A stretch of 39,402 bases of DNA, from assembly GCF_001601815.1 (NCBI RefSeq), contig NZ_LUKG01000030.1, positions 1-39,402 on the forward strand, given 5' to 3'. Position numbers and translations under genes: made by a program. Positions 1 through 7,443 of the stretch are shown here, piece after piece (position 1 is the first letter of the stretch; every line of letters begins with the position of its first letter). The notes beneath the pieces are model-generated. The model did not search any database, had not been told where the DNA came from, and worked only from the letters and a program-made list of their open reading frames with translations. The stretch is from Flavihumibacter sp. CACIAM 22H1 (lineage in GTDB: Bacteria; Bacteroidota; Bacteroidia; Chitinophagales; Chitinophagaceae).

Positions 1-1897
1 CCTGTGTGGTACACAATACGATGTAATGGTTCTGAACAAACTCCTTATCATCCAGGTTGGCTACATCAATAATAGCCCGTACTTTATCATCTGAAGGCAA
101 CTGCATCAGGTTCTGAATGGCGCGTCCTTTACTGTTTTTCTCCCCTTCCGGAATTTCATATACTTTCAGCCAATAACACCGGCCTTTTTCGGTAAAGAAA
201 AGCATGGTATGGTGCGTAGATGCTACGAAAATATGTTCCAGGTAATCTTCATCGCGGGTTCTGCTGCCCAGGGCTCCTCTTCCTCCTCTCCGCTGCTGGC
301 GATATTCGGTAGCAGACGTCCGTTTGATATACCCCAGGTGCGAAATAGTGATCACCACATCTTCTTCGGCAATAAAATCCAATACATTCATTTCATTGGC
401 CAGGTAGGTGATATCTGACTTACGCGGCGTGGCAAATTTATCTTTTACCTCCTGCAATTCTTTCTTAATGATATCGTACCGGAGGCCTTCATTGCCTAAT
501 ACTTCCTGCAGGTGAGCGATCAGTTTCATCAATGAATCGTATTCCTCGCGGATCTTTTCCCGTTCCATTCCGGTCAATCGTTGTAAACGCATTTCCAGAA
601 TAGCTTTTGCCTGTATTTCATCCAGTCCCCATCCTGCATTTACCAATGCTTCTCTTGCAATTTCCGGGGTGGCAGAACTACGGATCAACGCAATCACTTC
701 ATCCAGGTGATCCAGCGCTATCAGGTAACCCAGCAATAAGTGCGCTCTTTTCTGCGCTTCTTTTAATTCATATTGTGTACGACGCACCACCACTTCATGG
801 CGGAAATCAACGAATTCATGAATCAGTTCTTTGAGGTTAAGGGTACGCGGACGGCCTTTGACCAATGCTACGTTGTTGATGCCAAATGAGGTTTGCAGCT
901 CGGTAAATTTGTAGAGCTGGTTTACCACCACATTGGCTACGGCATCCCGTTTCAGGTCGATTACAATACGGGTACCTTCCTTCTGGTTGGATTCGTTATT
1001 AACATGCGCAATTCCTTCAATGGTCTTGGAAATTACCAACTGGCCGATTTTATCGCAAAGTGCATCCCGGTTAACCTGGTAAGGGGTTTCTGTAATAATG
1101 ATCTGCTCCCGGCCGCTGGGCTTGGTTTCGATCTGCATTTTACCCCGCAGCACCACCCGTCCTCTACCTGTTAAAAATCCCTGTTTTACCCCATCCATTC
1201 CCCAGATGGTTCCTCCTGTCGGAAAATCCGGTGCTTTTACATATTTGATCAGGTCTTCCACGGAAATTTCACGGTCGTCGATGTAAGCGATACATCCATC
1301 TACCACTTCTCCGAGGTTATGGGGTAACATATTCGTGGCCATACCTACGGCAATACCGGTAGAGCCGTTTACCAATAACTGCGGAATTCGGGTAGGCAGC
1401 ACCGTTGGCTCTTCGAGTGAATCATCGAAATTGAGCTGAAAATCCACTGTTTCCTTATCGATATCTTCCAACATGGCTTCTGCAATCTTTTGCAGCCGCA
1501 CTTCCGTATAACGCATCGCCGCCGGACCATCACCATCCTGGCTTCCGAAATTACCCTGGCCGTCGATTAATGTATGCCGCATACTCCATTCCTGTGCCAT
1601 CCGTACCATGGTATCGTATACAGAAGCATCTCCATGAGGGTGGTATTTACCAAGAACCTCTCCTACAACCCTTGCCGACTTCTTATAGGGTTTATTGGAA
1701 TTGATCCCAAGGTCATTCATGGCAAACAAAACCCGGCGATGTACCGGTTTAAGTCCGTCCCGAACATCGGGTAAGGCCCGACCTACTATAACCGACATCG
1801 AATAATCGATATAGGCGGTCTTCATTTGCTCCTCGATATTGATCTGAATAATCCGGTTGGTGTCGTTGGTTTCCTGTGGCGTCAGATTTTCTTCCAT
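1..1897 (-). CDS. gyrA: DNA gyrase subunit A, 3' end beyond window
   Basis: This is the A subunit of type II topoisomerase, which cuts and religates DNA to introduce negative supercoils with GyrB. About 632 residues from the ATG at 1897 are visible; the C-terminal pinwheel domain lies mostly outside the window. The N-terminal breakage-reunion domain is clear, with HPHGDASVYDT at about residues 86-96, GQGNFGS, and the catalytic Tyr130 in MRYTEVRL (E. coli Tyr122). The quinolone-determining region has Ala91-Ser92 where E. coli has Ser83-Ala84; Asp95 (E. coli Asp87) is kept. The gene stands alone on the minus strand, with a TAnnTTTG-like box about 70 bases upstream. ParC was considered, but the N-terminus and Tyr context fit GyrA. 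Confidence 0.96.
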   Translation of the reverse strand, partial: MEENLTPQETNDTNRIIQINIEEQMKTAYIDYSMSVIVGRALPDVRDGLKPVHRRVLFAMNDLGINSNKPYKKSARVVGEVLGKYHPHGDASVYDTMVRMAQEWSMRHTLIDGQGNFGSQDGDGPAAMRYTEVRLQKIAEAMLEDIDKETVDFQLNFDDSLEEPTVLPTRIPQLLVNGSTGIAVGMATNMLPHNLGEVVDGCIAYIDDREISVEDLIKYVKAPDFPTGGTIWGMDGVKQGFLTGRGRVVLRGKMQIETKPSGREQIIITETPYQVNRDALCDKIGQLVISKTIEGIAHVNNESNQKEGTRIVIDLKRDAVANVVVNQLYKFTELQTSFGINNVALVKGRPRTLNLKELIHEFVDFRHEVVVRRTQYELKEAQKRAHLLLGYLIALDHLDEVIALIRSSATPEIAREALVNAGWGLDEIQAKAILEMRLQRLTGMEREKIREEYDSLMKLIAHLQEVLGNEGLRYDIIKKELQEVKDKFATPRKSDITYLANEMNVLDFIAEEDVVITISHLGYIKRTSATEYRQQRRGGRGALGSRTRDEDYLEHIFVASTHHTMLFFTEKGRCYWLKVYEIPEGEKNSKGRAIQNLMQLPSDDKVRAIIDVANLDDKEFVQNHYIVLCTTQ

Positions 1898-1963
1898 GCT
1901 GTAAAAAAATTAACCTTTTAAAAGGGTTCTTTGTTATTTAGTAAAAGCCGATTAGAAAGTGGG

Positions 1964-1971
1964 CAAATCTA
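1964..1971 (-). promoter_or_regulatory. Candidate -7 box for gyrA
   Basis: On the minus strand the sequence reads TAGATTTG, an exact match to the Bacteroidota -7 consensus TAnnTTTG. It lies about 66 bases before the gyrA start. No TTG is seen at 18-20 bases upstream, so the call rests on the -7 box alone. The transcribed leader would contain the perfect palindrome CCTTTTAAAAGG near 1914-1925. Confidence 0.35.
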
Positions 1972-2105
1972 CCGTTTTTAAGGGGCAAAACCTTAACAAT
2001 TCACTCAATTTTACCCCAATTTTTCCACTATTTAGTGGCTATCTTTTTTGTACTTTTATCAGCCAAACCAGGTGCATTCCAAACCAACCATAAAACCCTT
2101 CAAGT

Positions 2106-3083
2106 ATGCAACATTACCGGTTGTTGCGAAATAATAAAGAATCAGGCCCCTATACCTGGAAGGAGTTGGCGCACCTTCCCCTCAAACCCTATGACCTGGT
2201 TTGGGTGGATGGAAAAAGTGCGGCCTGGCGTTATGCTTCGGAATTACCGGAATTCAAGGAACTGGCTCCGGCTGTTGAAGAAGATTTTTACCAGCTCTTT
2301 CATAAAAGTCCGGCTGAGAAAAGCACCGAAGCCCTGCGGCCGGTAGCAGCAAAATCCATTAATGTTCCTGCTGATTCCCCGGGCAAAAAAAGAGTGGCGG
2401 TTATTTTACCAGAGCAGGCAGCTGCCCCTAAAAAGGAGCCGGCAACAGCACCCGCACCGGTTGCTGCCCCGGTACCGGAAAAAAGGCAGGCGCCGGTGGT
2501 AGTTGAAACAGCAGTACAGGAGGAACTGTTGCCTGCTGACCCGGTTATTGACCAATTACAGAAGGTACCCCGGCAACAAAAGTCAACAACTGCAGGGCGT
2601 ATTTTACCAAAATTAGGGTGGGCCGTAGTAGTGGCCGGCCTGGCGATTGTTGGTTTCCGGTGGATGACATCCAACACCAATCAAACGGTATTGCAGGAGA
2701 ATAATGAAAGCGCCCTACCGGTAATTCAAACCACCCAATCCAATACCGAAGAGGAGCTGCCCGCAGGTTTACCGTCGAACCCGGCGTTGGAGTTTGCGGC
2801 ACTGAAAAGACACCTGTCGGTACGGCCCGATCAGATTAACGTGGGCATGTTTGGAGGAATTAGCCGGCTCGTACTTAGTGTCCGAAACGATTACGGGCAG
2901 CCGCTCGAAGGGGTTACAATAGCTGTAGATTTTCTGGAGAAAGACCAATCACTACACCATACAGAAATTGTGCAGGTGAAGCGGATTGATGCTCAAACCA
3001 CCATTTCCGTACCCGTACCTGCTAATGGAAAAGGCAGGGCCGTGCAAACGCGTATTATTGGAATCGGAGACGCGGAAAATTAA
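2106..3083 (+). CDS. GYF_2-like domain membrane protein, function unknown
   Basis: The product is 325 residues with three parts. Residues 1-55 look like a GYF_2 (DUF4339-type) domain, with the pattern SGPYTWKEL followed by DLVWVDGKSAAWRYASELPEF; such domains usually bind proline-rich peptides. Residues about 85-160 are a low-complexity Ala/Pro/Lys/Glu linker. One membrane helix follows at about 177-193 (LGWAVVVAGLAIVGFRW). The C-terminal 100 residues after it look like a beta-rich domain (VLSVRNDYGQPLEGVTIAVDF). With no signal peptide, the N-terminal domain is probably cytoplasmic and the C-terminal domain periplasmic. It converges on the next gene with only 6 bases between stops and no visible terminator. 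I do not recognise a specific function. Confidence 0.82.
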   Translation: MQHYRLLRNNKESGPYTWKELAHLPLKPYDLVWVDGKSAAWRYASELPEFKELAPAVEEDFYQLFHKSPAEKSTEALRPVAAKSINVPADSPGKKRVAVILPEQAAAPKKEPATAPAPVAAPVPEKRQAPVVVETAVQEELLPADPVIDQLQKVPRQQKSTTAGRILPKLGWAVVVAGLAIVGFRWMTSNTNQTVLQENNESALPVIQTTQSNTEEELPAGLPSNPALEFAALKRHLSVRPDQINVGMFGGISRLVLSVRNDYGQPLEGVTIAVDFLEKDQSLHHTEIVQVKRIDAQTTISVPVPANGKGRAVQTRIIGIGDAEN

Positions 3084-3089
3084 GCAACA

Positions 3090-4337
3090 CTATTCTACCT
3101 GCCAGTCTTTTTCTGCAAGTATATTATATTGGATATCGCGGTATACCAGTTTATATTTTCCCGGTTGTAAAAAAAGCCAATAGTAACCATCCCTGTCTGT
3201 AAGATAGGTTTGATCCGCCGGCACCAAACTGACATAAGGTAATTTAAGCACTTCATCGGCATAATAGGCCTGTACAAAAAAAAGTTCCCGTTGAGCGGGT
3301 TGTATGGCAACTTCTTTACGTTTACCCGAAAGCGTTAGGAAACTTGCACGGTTCCGGATTGCTTTAGGTTGCGGAAAAATAACCTGCAGGTCGTATTGAT
3401 CGTTTTCCAGTAAACTTACCGGCTGCTTGCCGGAGAGTGCAATAGAAACCTGTTCTACCGGGATTTTTTTAAGCATTTCGTCATAAAAATACCGGCCATA
3501 CTCGAAGCTGCTGCCACTGCATAATTCTGTTTGATCAATGGTCAATGGATTAATACCCGACAGGCGGTAAAAGACCGTTGCCATAGGGGTAAAATCCCCG
3601 ATTGGTTTTTCTGCAATATGGGCCTGTTCATCCAGCACCAAAACCCGGGCACCCGGCTCTCGCTGAAATATTCCTGCCAGTTTAGTTGCCTGCACTGCAT
3701 CCTGCACATTGGCCGTTCGTTTGGTAATACCGGTATCGCCTTGTGGTATTAGGGTGTAGCCGAGTGCACGGGCTTTGCGGATAATTTCTGCTGCCAAAGG
3801 ATCAGCAACCTGGTAGCCCATGAACCTGTTAACGGTTTTTTTATGGGGGTCAGCAAGGGGATTCAGCCAATACAGGGATAAATACCGGAACCCCAATTGA
3901 TAAAAATCTTCCAGCAAACTGTAAAAAAATGCCCGTTGCTGCAACTGTGCTCCATTTTCGTTAAACATCACAATTTTCTCCGTGGCAGCCCGGTTTAGAA
4001 TCCATGACCGGGCATCCTGCAGTTGTAATTTTCCCATGGTATCCAGATAACGGCGAACATCTTTATACCCTTCCTTCATCATGGAATCATAGGAATTTTT
4101 CAGGTAATAATCTGCCAGCAGGTGATCGCCCGCAAAAGCCAGTTGACGGGCCAGTTGAAATTTCTCCTGGGTTGATTCTACGGTTTTAAACGCGGCGGCT
4201 ACCGAATGCAGGTACTGTTGTTCCTGCTCACTGCTATCTACCCGGTATTCCTGTAATTTACGTGCGGCGGATGAAAGTTGTGCTGTACCGGAAACCCCGA
4301 TTAACACTAAAAGAACCAGGGAAAGAATGCATTTCAT
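3090..4337 (-). CDS. Secreted protein, degenerate EreA/ChaN-like fold
   Basis: The product is 415 residues with a signal peptide (MKCILSLVLLVLIGVSGTAQ). The middle (about 110-290) follows the layout of the erythromycin-esterase/ChaN superfamily. A strand and motif at VMFNENGAQLQQR precede a helix and LGFRYLSL, and later come ARVLVLDEQAHIAEKP and SGINPLTIDQTE. In active relatives the first motif carries a Glu-x-x-His type signature; here it reads NENGAQ, so the expected His is missing. The C-terminal 110 residues look like beta-sandwich material. The gene lies 47 bases after the sirtuin gene and could be the last member of the pdhA run. The family assignment is by recalled pattern only; a non-enzymatic secreted protein is likely. 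Confidence 0.72.
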   Translation of the reverse strand: MKCILSLVLLVLIGVSGTAQLSSAARKLQEYRVDSSEQEQQYLHSVAAAFKTVESTQEKFQLARQLAFAGDHLLADYYLKNSYDSMMKEGYKDVRRYLDTMGKLQLQDARSWILNRAATEKIVMFNENGAQLQQRAFFYSLLEDFYQLGFRYLSLYWLNPLADPHKKTVNRFMGYQVADPLAAEIIRKARALGYTLIPQGDTGITKRTANVQDAVQATKLAGIFQREPGARVLVLDEQAHIAEKPIGDFTPMATVFYRLSGINPLTIDQTELCSGSSFEYGRYFYDEMLKKIPVEQVSIALSGKQPVSLLENDQYDLQVIFPQPKAIRNRASFLTLSGKRKEVAIQPAQRELFFVQAYYADEVLKLPYVSLVPADQTYLTDRDGYYWLFLQPGKYKLVYRDIQYNILAEKDWQVE

Positions 4338-4383
4338 GCTGCAAATTGAATGGAATTAATTCATCCTGCCTGTTAGCAAAAGA

Positions 4384-5073
4384 TTAAAAATAAGCTTGAA
4401 GTAATTGCTTTTTAAACCGCTCCATACCGGTACTGGCCGGTTCTTCAATACGGTGTACCCGGCTGCCGAGGCCTACAGCGGGGATTTTTTTATCTACCAC
4501 ATAAACCGGGCAAGCGGCTGGCACAAAATCAATCAGAGAGGCTGCCGGGTATACCACCAGTGAAGTACCAATTACCAGGAAAATATCTGCATTCCTGACC
4601 AGCGGAACTGCCGCTGCTATCTGGGGAACCGGCTCTTCAAACCATACAATGGCGGGTCGCCAGCGGCCCCCATCCGGCGCAAGGGCTCCGGGTTGCATAT
4701 CTCCTTCTATCGAAGCGGAAAGGTCTATATCAAACTCACTGTGCATTTTGAAAATTTCCCCGTGCAGGTGCAGTACTTTTTTTGAACCAGCCCGTTCGTG
4801 CAGGTCGTCAATATTCTGGGTAATGATCTGTACATCAAACTGGGCTTCTAATTCAGCCAGGATTTCATGCGCGCGGTTGGGTTTGGCTTCGAGTACATTT
4901 CTTCTTCGCTGGTTATAAAAATCCAGTACGCGTTCAGGATTTTTTTTCCAGGCACCCGGGGTGGCTACCTCTTCAATGGCATACCCTTCCCACAGCCCAT
5001 CGCTGTCGCGAAAAGTTTTCAACCCGCTTTCTGCGCTGATGCCGGCCCCGGATAATACAACCAGTTTTTTCAT
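4384..5073 (-). CDS. cobB: Class III-like sirtuin, NAD-dependent protein deacylase
   Basis: NAD-dependent removal of acyl groups from lysine is the family reaction. The 229-residue product starts at ATG 5073, chosen over an upstream in-frame start because MKKLVVLSGAGIS is the family N-terminus and AGGAGA lies just before it. Seen motifs are GAGISAESGLKTFRDSDGLW (NAD site), QNIDDLHERAG, and catalytic His in HLHGEIF. FYNQRRR matches the Tyr-x-x-Arg pair that favours succinyl and malonyl lysine in SIRT5-type enzymes. The zinc module is unusual: the stretch after HLHGEIFKMHSEFD up to RPAIVWFEE has no cysteine at all. The ATG overlaps the EVE gene stop by one base (TAATG), which implies translational coupling. 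Confidence 0.9.
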   Translation of the reverse strand: MKKLVVLSGAGISAESGLKTFRDSDGLWEGYAIEEVATPGAWKKNPERVLDFYNQRRRNVLEAKPNRAHEILAELEAQFDVQIITQNIDDLHERAGSKKVLHLHGEIFKMHSEFDIDLSASIEGDMQPGALAPDGGRWRPAIVWFEEPVPQIAAAVPLVRNADIFLVIGTSLVVYPAASLIDFVPAACPVYVVDKKIPAVGLGSRVHRIEEPASTGMERFKKQLLQAYF

Positions 5074-5483
5074 TATTGTTCTCCTGCCAGTTCCATTATG
5101 ACGTTCCATTCATGCTCCGTAACGGGTTGCACGCTGAGCCGGCTCAGTTTAACCAGCGCCATATCCGCCAGCCTTTTATCGGCTTTAATGGCGGTAAGCG
5201 GAACGGATCTTTTTAATTTTTTCACCGGTTTTAGATCCACCACCACCCAGGCTTCTTCCGCCGTGGTGGGGTCCTGGTAAAATTCTTTTGCTACTTCTGC
5301 TATTCCAACCACTTCTACCCCTTCGTTGCTATGGTAATACAGTACCTGCTCTCCTTTTTTCATAGCCTTGAGGTTATTTCTCGCAGCGTAGTTCCTTACC
5401 CCGTCCCAGAAGGTTTTTTTATCCTTTACAAACTGGTCCCAACTGTATTTGAATGGTTCTGATTTAACTAACCAATAGGCCAT
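5073..5483 (-). CDS. EVE (PUA-like) domain protein, thymocyte nuclear protein 1 type
   Basis: The 136-residue protein consists of a single EVE domain. It opens with MAYWLVKSEPFKYSWDQF, has WDGVRNYAARNNLKAMKKGEQVLYYHS, and ends in a typical VKLSRLSVQPVTEHEWNVI. EVE domains are PUA-like folds that read modified bases in DNA or RNA; the partner here is unknown. ATG at 5483 is preferred over a TTG two codons earlier because the family begins MxYWLxKSEP. It sits 29 bases downstream of the lutA-like gene and overlaps the sirtuin start by one base. EVE domains also occur in restriction and defence proteins, but this solo form is a common housekeeping type. Confidence 0.9.
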   Translation of the reverse strand: MAYWLVKSEPFKYSWDQFVKDKKTFWDGVRNYAARNNLKAMKKGEQVLYYHSNEGVEVVGIAEVAKEFYQDPTTAEEAWVVVDLKPVKKLKRSVPLTAIKADKRLADMALVKLSRLSVQPVTEHEWNVIMELAGEQ

Positions 5484-5512
5484 GAACAAGATTTTTAAGT
5501 AACAAATGTAAG

Positions 5513-6235
5513 TTACCAGCCCGATGCCAGTACATCTGCAATATGAAAAGTCTGCAGGGCAACCTGTTTTTTTTCAATGCAACCATTCAGGTGCATCAGG
5601 CAGGAAAGGTCGGTACTTATAATAGCGGAAGCACCCGATTCAAGTGCATTATTAATTTTCTGCTCTGCCATTGCCACACTAATTGGCTCGTATTTTATGG
5701 AGAAGGTTCCGCCAAATCCACAACAGGTTTCAACGTCCTTCATTTCTACAAGCTCCAATCCGGCAACATTTGCTAATAGTTTTCTGGGTTCTTCTTTTAT
5801 TTTGCGTTCCCGCAAAGCTGCGCAGGAATCGTGGTAGGTTGCTTTCATAACCATACTGGCACCCAGGTCTTCCACCCCTAATACATTTACCAGGAATGAA
5901 GAAAATTCATAGGTCCTTGCACGCAGCTCTTTTATTTGATTATGGATGGACGAGTTGTCAAATAATTGCGGGTAGTAATTGCAAACAAAGCCAACACAGG
6001 AAGCACTGGGGGCAACCAGGTAATCGGCATGCGTTATATTTTCTTTTACAAATTTTTCGGCAACGGCTTTTGCTTCGGCCTGAAAACCGGCATTAAAAGC
6101 AGGTTGCCCGCAGCAGGTTTGGTTGGGATTATAGTCGACTGTACAACCCAGTTTCTCCAATACTTTTATCATATTAAAAGCGGTGGATGGATATAATTGA
6201 TCCACAAAACAAGGAATGAACAATTGAACTTTCAC
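5513..6235 (-). CDS. lutA: LutA/YkgE-like (Fe-S)-binding oxidoreductase subunit
   Basis: The 240-residue protein has two CCG repeats: CCGQPAF with Cys41-Cys42, and CCGFGGTFS with Cys171-Cys172, plus partner cysteines at 9, 80 and 138. This matches the cysteine-rich domain pair of LutA/YkgE and GlpC/HdrB-type proteins that bind iron-sulphur clusters. In Bacillus, LutA works with LutB and LutC in L-lactate oxidation. No lutB or lutC lies in this window, so the role in lactate use is inferred from family only. The start is GTG at 6235, because no ATG exists before the conserved VQLFIPCFVDQ. It follows ribH by 5 bases in the pdhA run. Confidence 0.88.
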   Translation of the reverse strand: MKVQLFIPCFVDQLYPSTAFNMIKVLEKLGCTVDYNPNQTCCGQPAFNAGFQAEAKAVAEKFVKENITHADYLVAPSASCVGFVCNYYPQLFDNSSIHNQIKELRARTYEFSSFLVNVLGVEDLGASMVMKATYHDSCAALRERKIKEEPRKLLANVAGLELVEMKDVETCCGFGGTFSIKYEPISVAMAEQKINNALESGASAIISTDLSCLMHLNGCIEKKQVALQTFHIADVLASGW

Positions 6236-6240
6236 TGGAA

Positions 6241-6741
6241 TTATTTTTTAAAACTGCGCTGAAGTGCAATCATCTTTACTGCAGTAATAGCAGCTTCTTC
6301 GCCTTTATGCCCGTGTTTACCGCCAAGCCGCTCCCAGGCCTGTTCTTCATTTAATACCGTTAGCACACCAAATATGGTGGGAACCGGTAATTCGTTATTA
6401 AGTAAAACAACCCCATCCGTAACAGCTTTGCAGACATATTCAAAATGAGGCGTGTCTCCTTTTATAACACAGCCCAGGGCAATAAAAGCATGCGGCCGGT
6501 CATCCCAGTATTTCTTCGCTTCCCAGCAGGCCCGGATTGCAAAAGCAATTTCCACCGCCCCTGGCACAACAATAGTGGTAATTTTTTCGATGCCCTGTTC
6601 TGCCAGAATTTTTTTTGCCCCGGCTTCAAGTTCATTAATGATGCGGTCGTTCCACTCGGTTTTCACCAGAACAACACAGGCATCCTTGGGGAGGATGCCT
6701 GCAGGTATCTTTACAAGATGGGTATTTCCTGTTGCTGCCAT
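6241..6741 (-). CDS. ribH: 6,7-dimethyl-8-ribityllumazine synthase
   Basis: This enzyme condenses 5-amino-6-ribitylamino-uracil with dihydroxybutanone phosphate in the penultimate step of riboflavin synthesis. The 166-residue length is normal for the family. Seen motifs are TEWND near residue 29 (substrate ring stacking), VPGAVEIAFA, GCVIKGDTPHFEYVC with the catalytic His in TPHFEYV, PTIFGVLTV, and GGKHGHKGEEAA (phosphate site). It lies 5 bases downstream of the TPR gene and 5 bases before the lutA-like gene. Other rib genes are not in the window. No FMN riboswitch is seen upstream; expression likely comes from the pdhA promoter. Confidence 0.97.
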   Translation of the reverse strand: MAATGNTHLVKIPAGILPKDACVVLVKTEWNDRIINELEAGAKKILAEQGIEKITTIVVPGAVEIAFAIRACWEAKKYWDDRPHAFIALGCVIKGDTPHFEYVCKAVTDGVVLLNNELPVPTIFGVLTVLNEEQAWERLGGKHGHKGEEAAITAVKMIALQRSFKK

Positions 6742-6746
6742 ATGTA

Positions 6747-7427
6747 TTATAATTCACCCAGACGTGCCAGGTATTTGTCTACTTCAAAGCCTCTTTCTGA
6801 ACGGGGATATTTTTCCTTGATCAGCTTATAGGCATCAATGGCTTCTTTATTTTTTCCCATTGATTCATACAGGTATCCGCAACGAAACAGGTACTCTGAA
6901 GAATTGAATTCATCTTTTTCAAAAATTCCGGCAGCTTCTTTATACAGTTTAGCCGCTTCTTCTTTTTTACCCTGTTCTGCATACGCATCTGCCAATAAGG
7001 ATTTGGCACGGGCATTAATCTGCAGAGAACTGGTTGAAAAATCTTTCAATTGTTTTTCTGCATTCGCAAAATCACCCTGGCGCAGATAAATGGCTCCTGC
7101 GTAAAATTTAGACAAATTAGCGGCTTTGGTTCCACTGTATTTATCCATTATTTTAAGGAACCCGGGATTGGTTGCATCCCCGTTTAATGCAAGGGATAAA
7201 GAATCACGTTGAAAATATTGTTGTGCCTGGAATATAGCATCGTTGGCTTTTTTCTCTTTTGGCTCTGCAACCAGGTATTTATATCCTACGATTCCACCAG
7301 CCACTACTACCAATGCGGTTAGGCCGATCAGGATATTTTTGCTGTTCTGCTGCCAAAAGCCGGTTACTCTGTCAACAACCTCGTTTGTTTCGTCCGGTTG
7401 TACCGGTATGTTCTTATTCTCCGCCAT
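6747..7427 (-). CDS. Membrane-anchored TPR protein, YfgM-like
   Basis: The 226-residue protein has a short cytoplasmic N-terminus, one membrane helix at about residues 31-49 (NILIGLTALVVVAGGIVGYK) and a periplasmic helical domain. That domain contains TPR-type repeats, for example NARAKSLLADAYAEQGKKEEAAKLYKEA and YLFRCGYLYESMGKNKEAIDAY. The layout matches the YfgM/TPR_21 family, which in E. coli associates with the SecYEG-PpiD translocon and envelope stress control. The name is by architecture only. It lies between pdhA (16 bases upstream) and ribH (5 bases downstream), apparently in one transcript. Confidence 0.85.
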   Translation of the reverse strand: MAENKNIPVQPDETNEVVDRVTGFWQQNSKNILIGLTALVVVAGGIVGYKYLVAEPKEKKANDAIFQAQQYFQRDSLSLALNGDATNPGFLKIMDKYSGTKAANLSKFYAGAIYLRQGDFANAEKQLKDFSTSSLQINARAKSLLADAYAEQGKKEEAAKLYKEAAGIFEKDEFNSSEYLFRCGYLYESMGKNKEAIDAYKLIKEKYPRSERGFEVDKYLARLGEL

Positions 7428-7443
7428 GTTTTATTAGGAATTA

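Noticed and set aside
4384-5483. Possible anti-phage defence module (EVE plus sirtuin)
   Set aside because: Both domains occur in defence systems, but here they are small solo housekeeping forms inside a metabolic operon, with no nuclease, NADase effector or mobile-element context.
6742-6746. FMN riboswitch controlling ribH
   Set aside because: Only 5 bases separate ribH from the gene before it, and no conserved RFN element is seen nearby.
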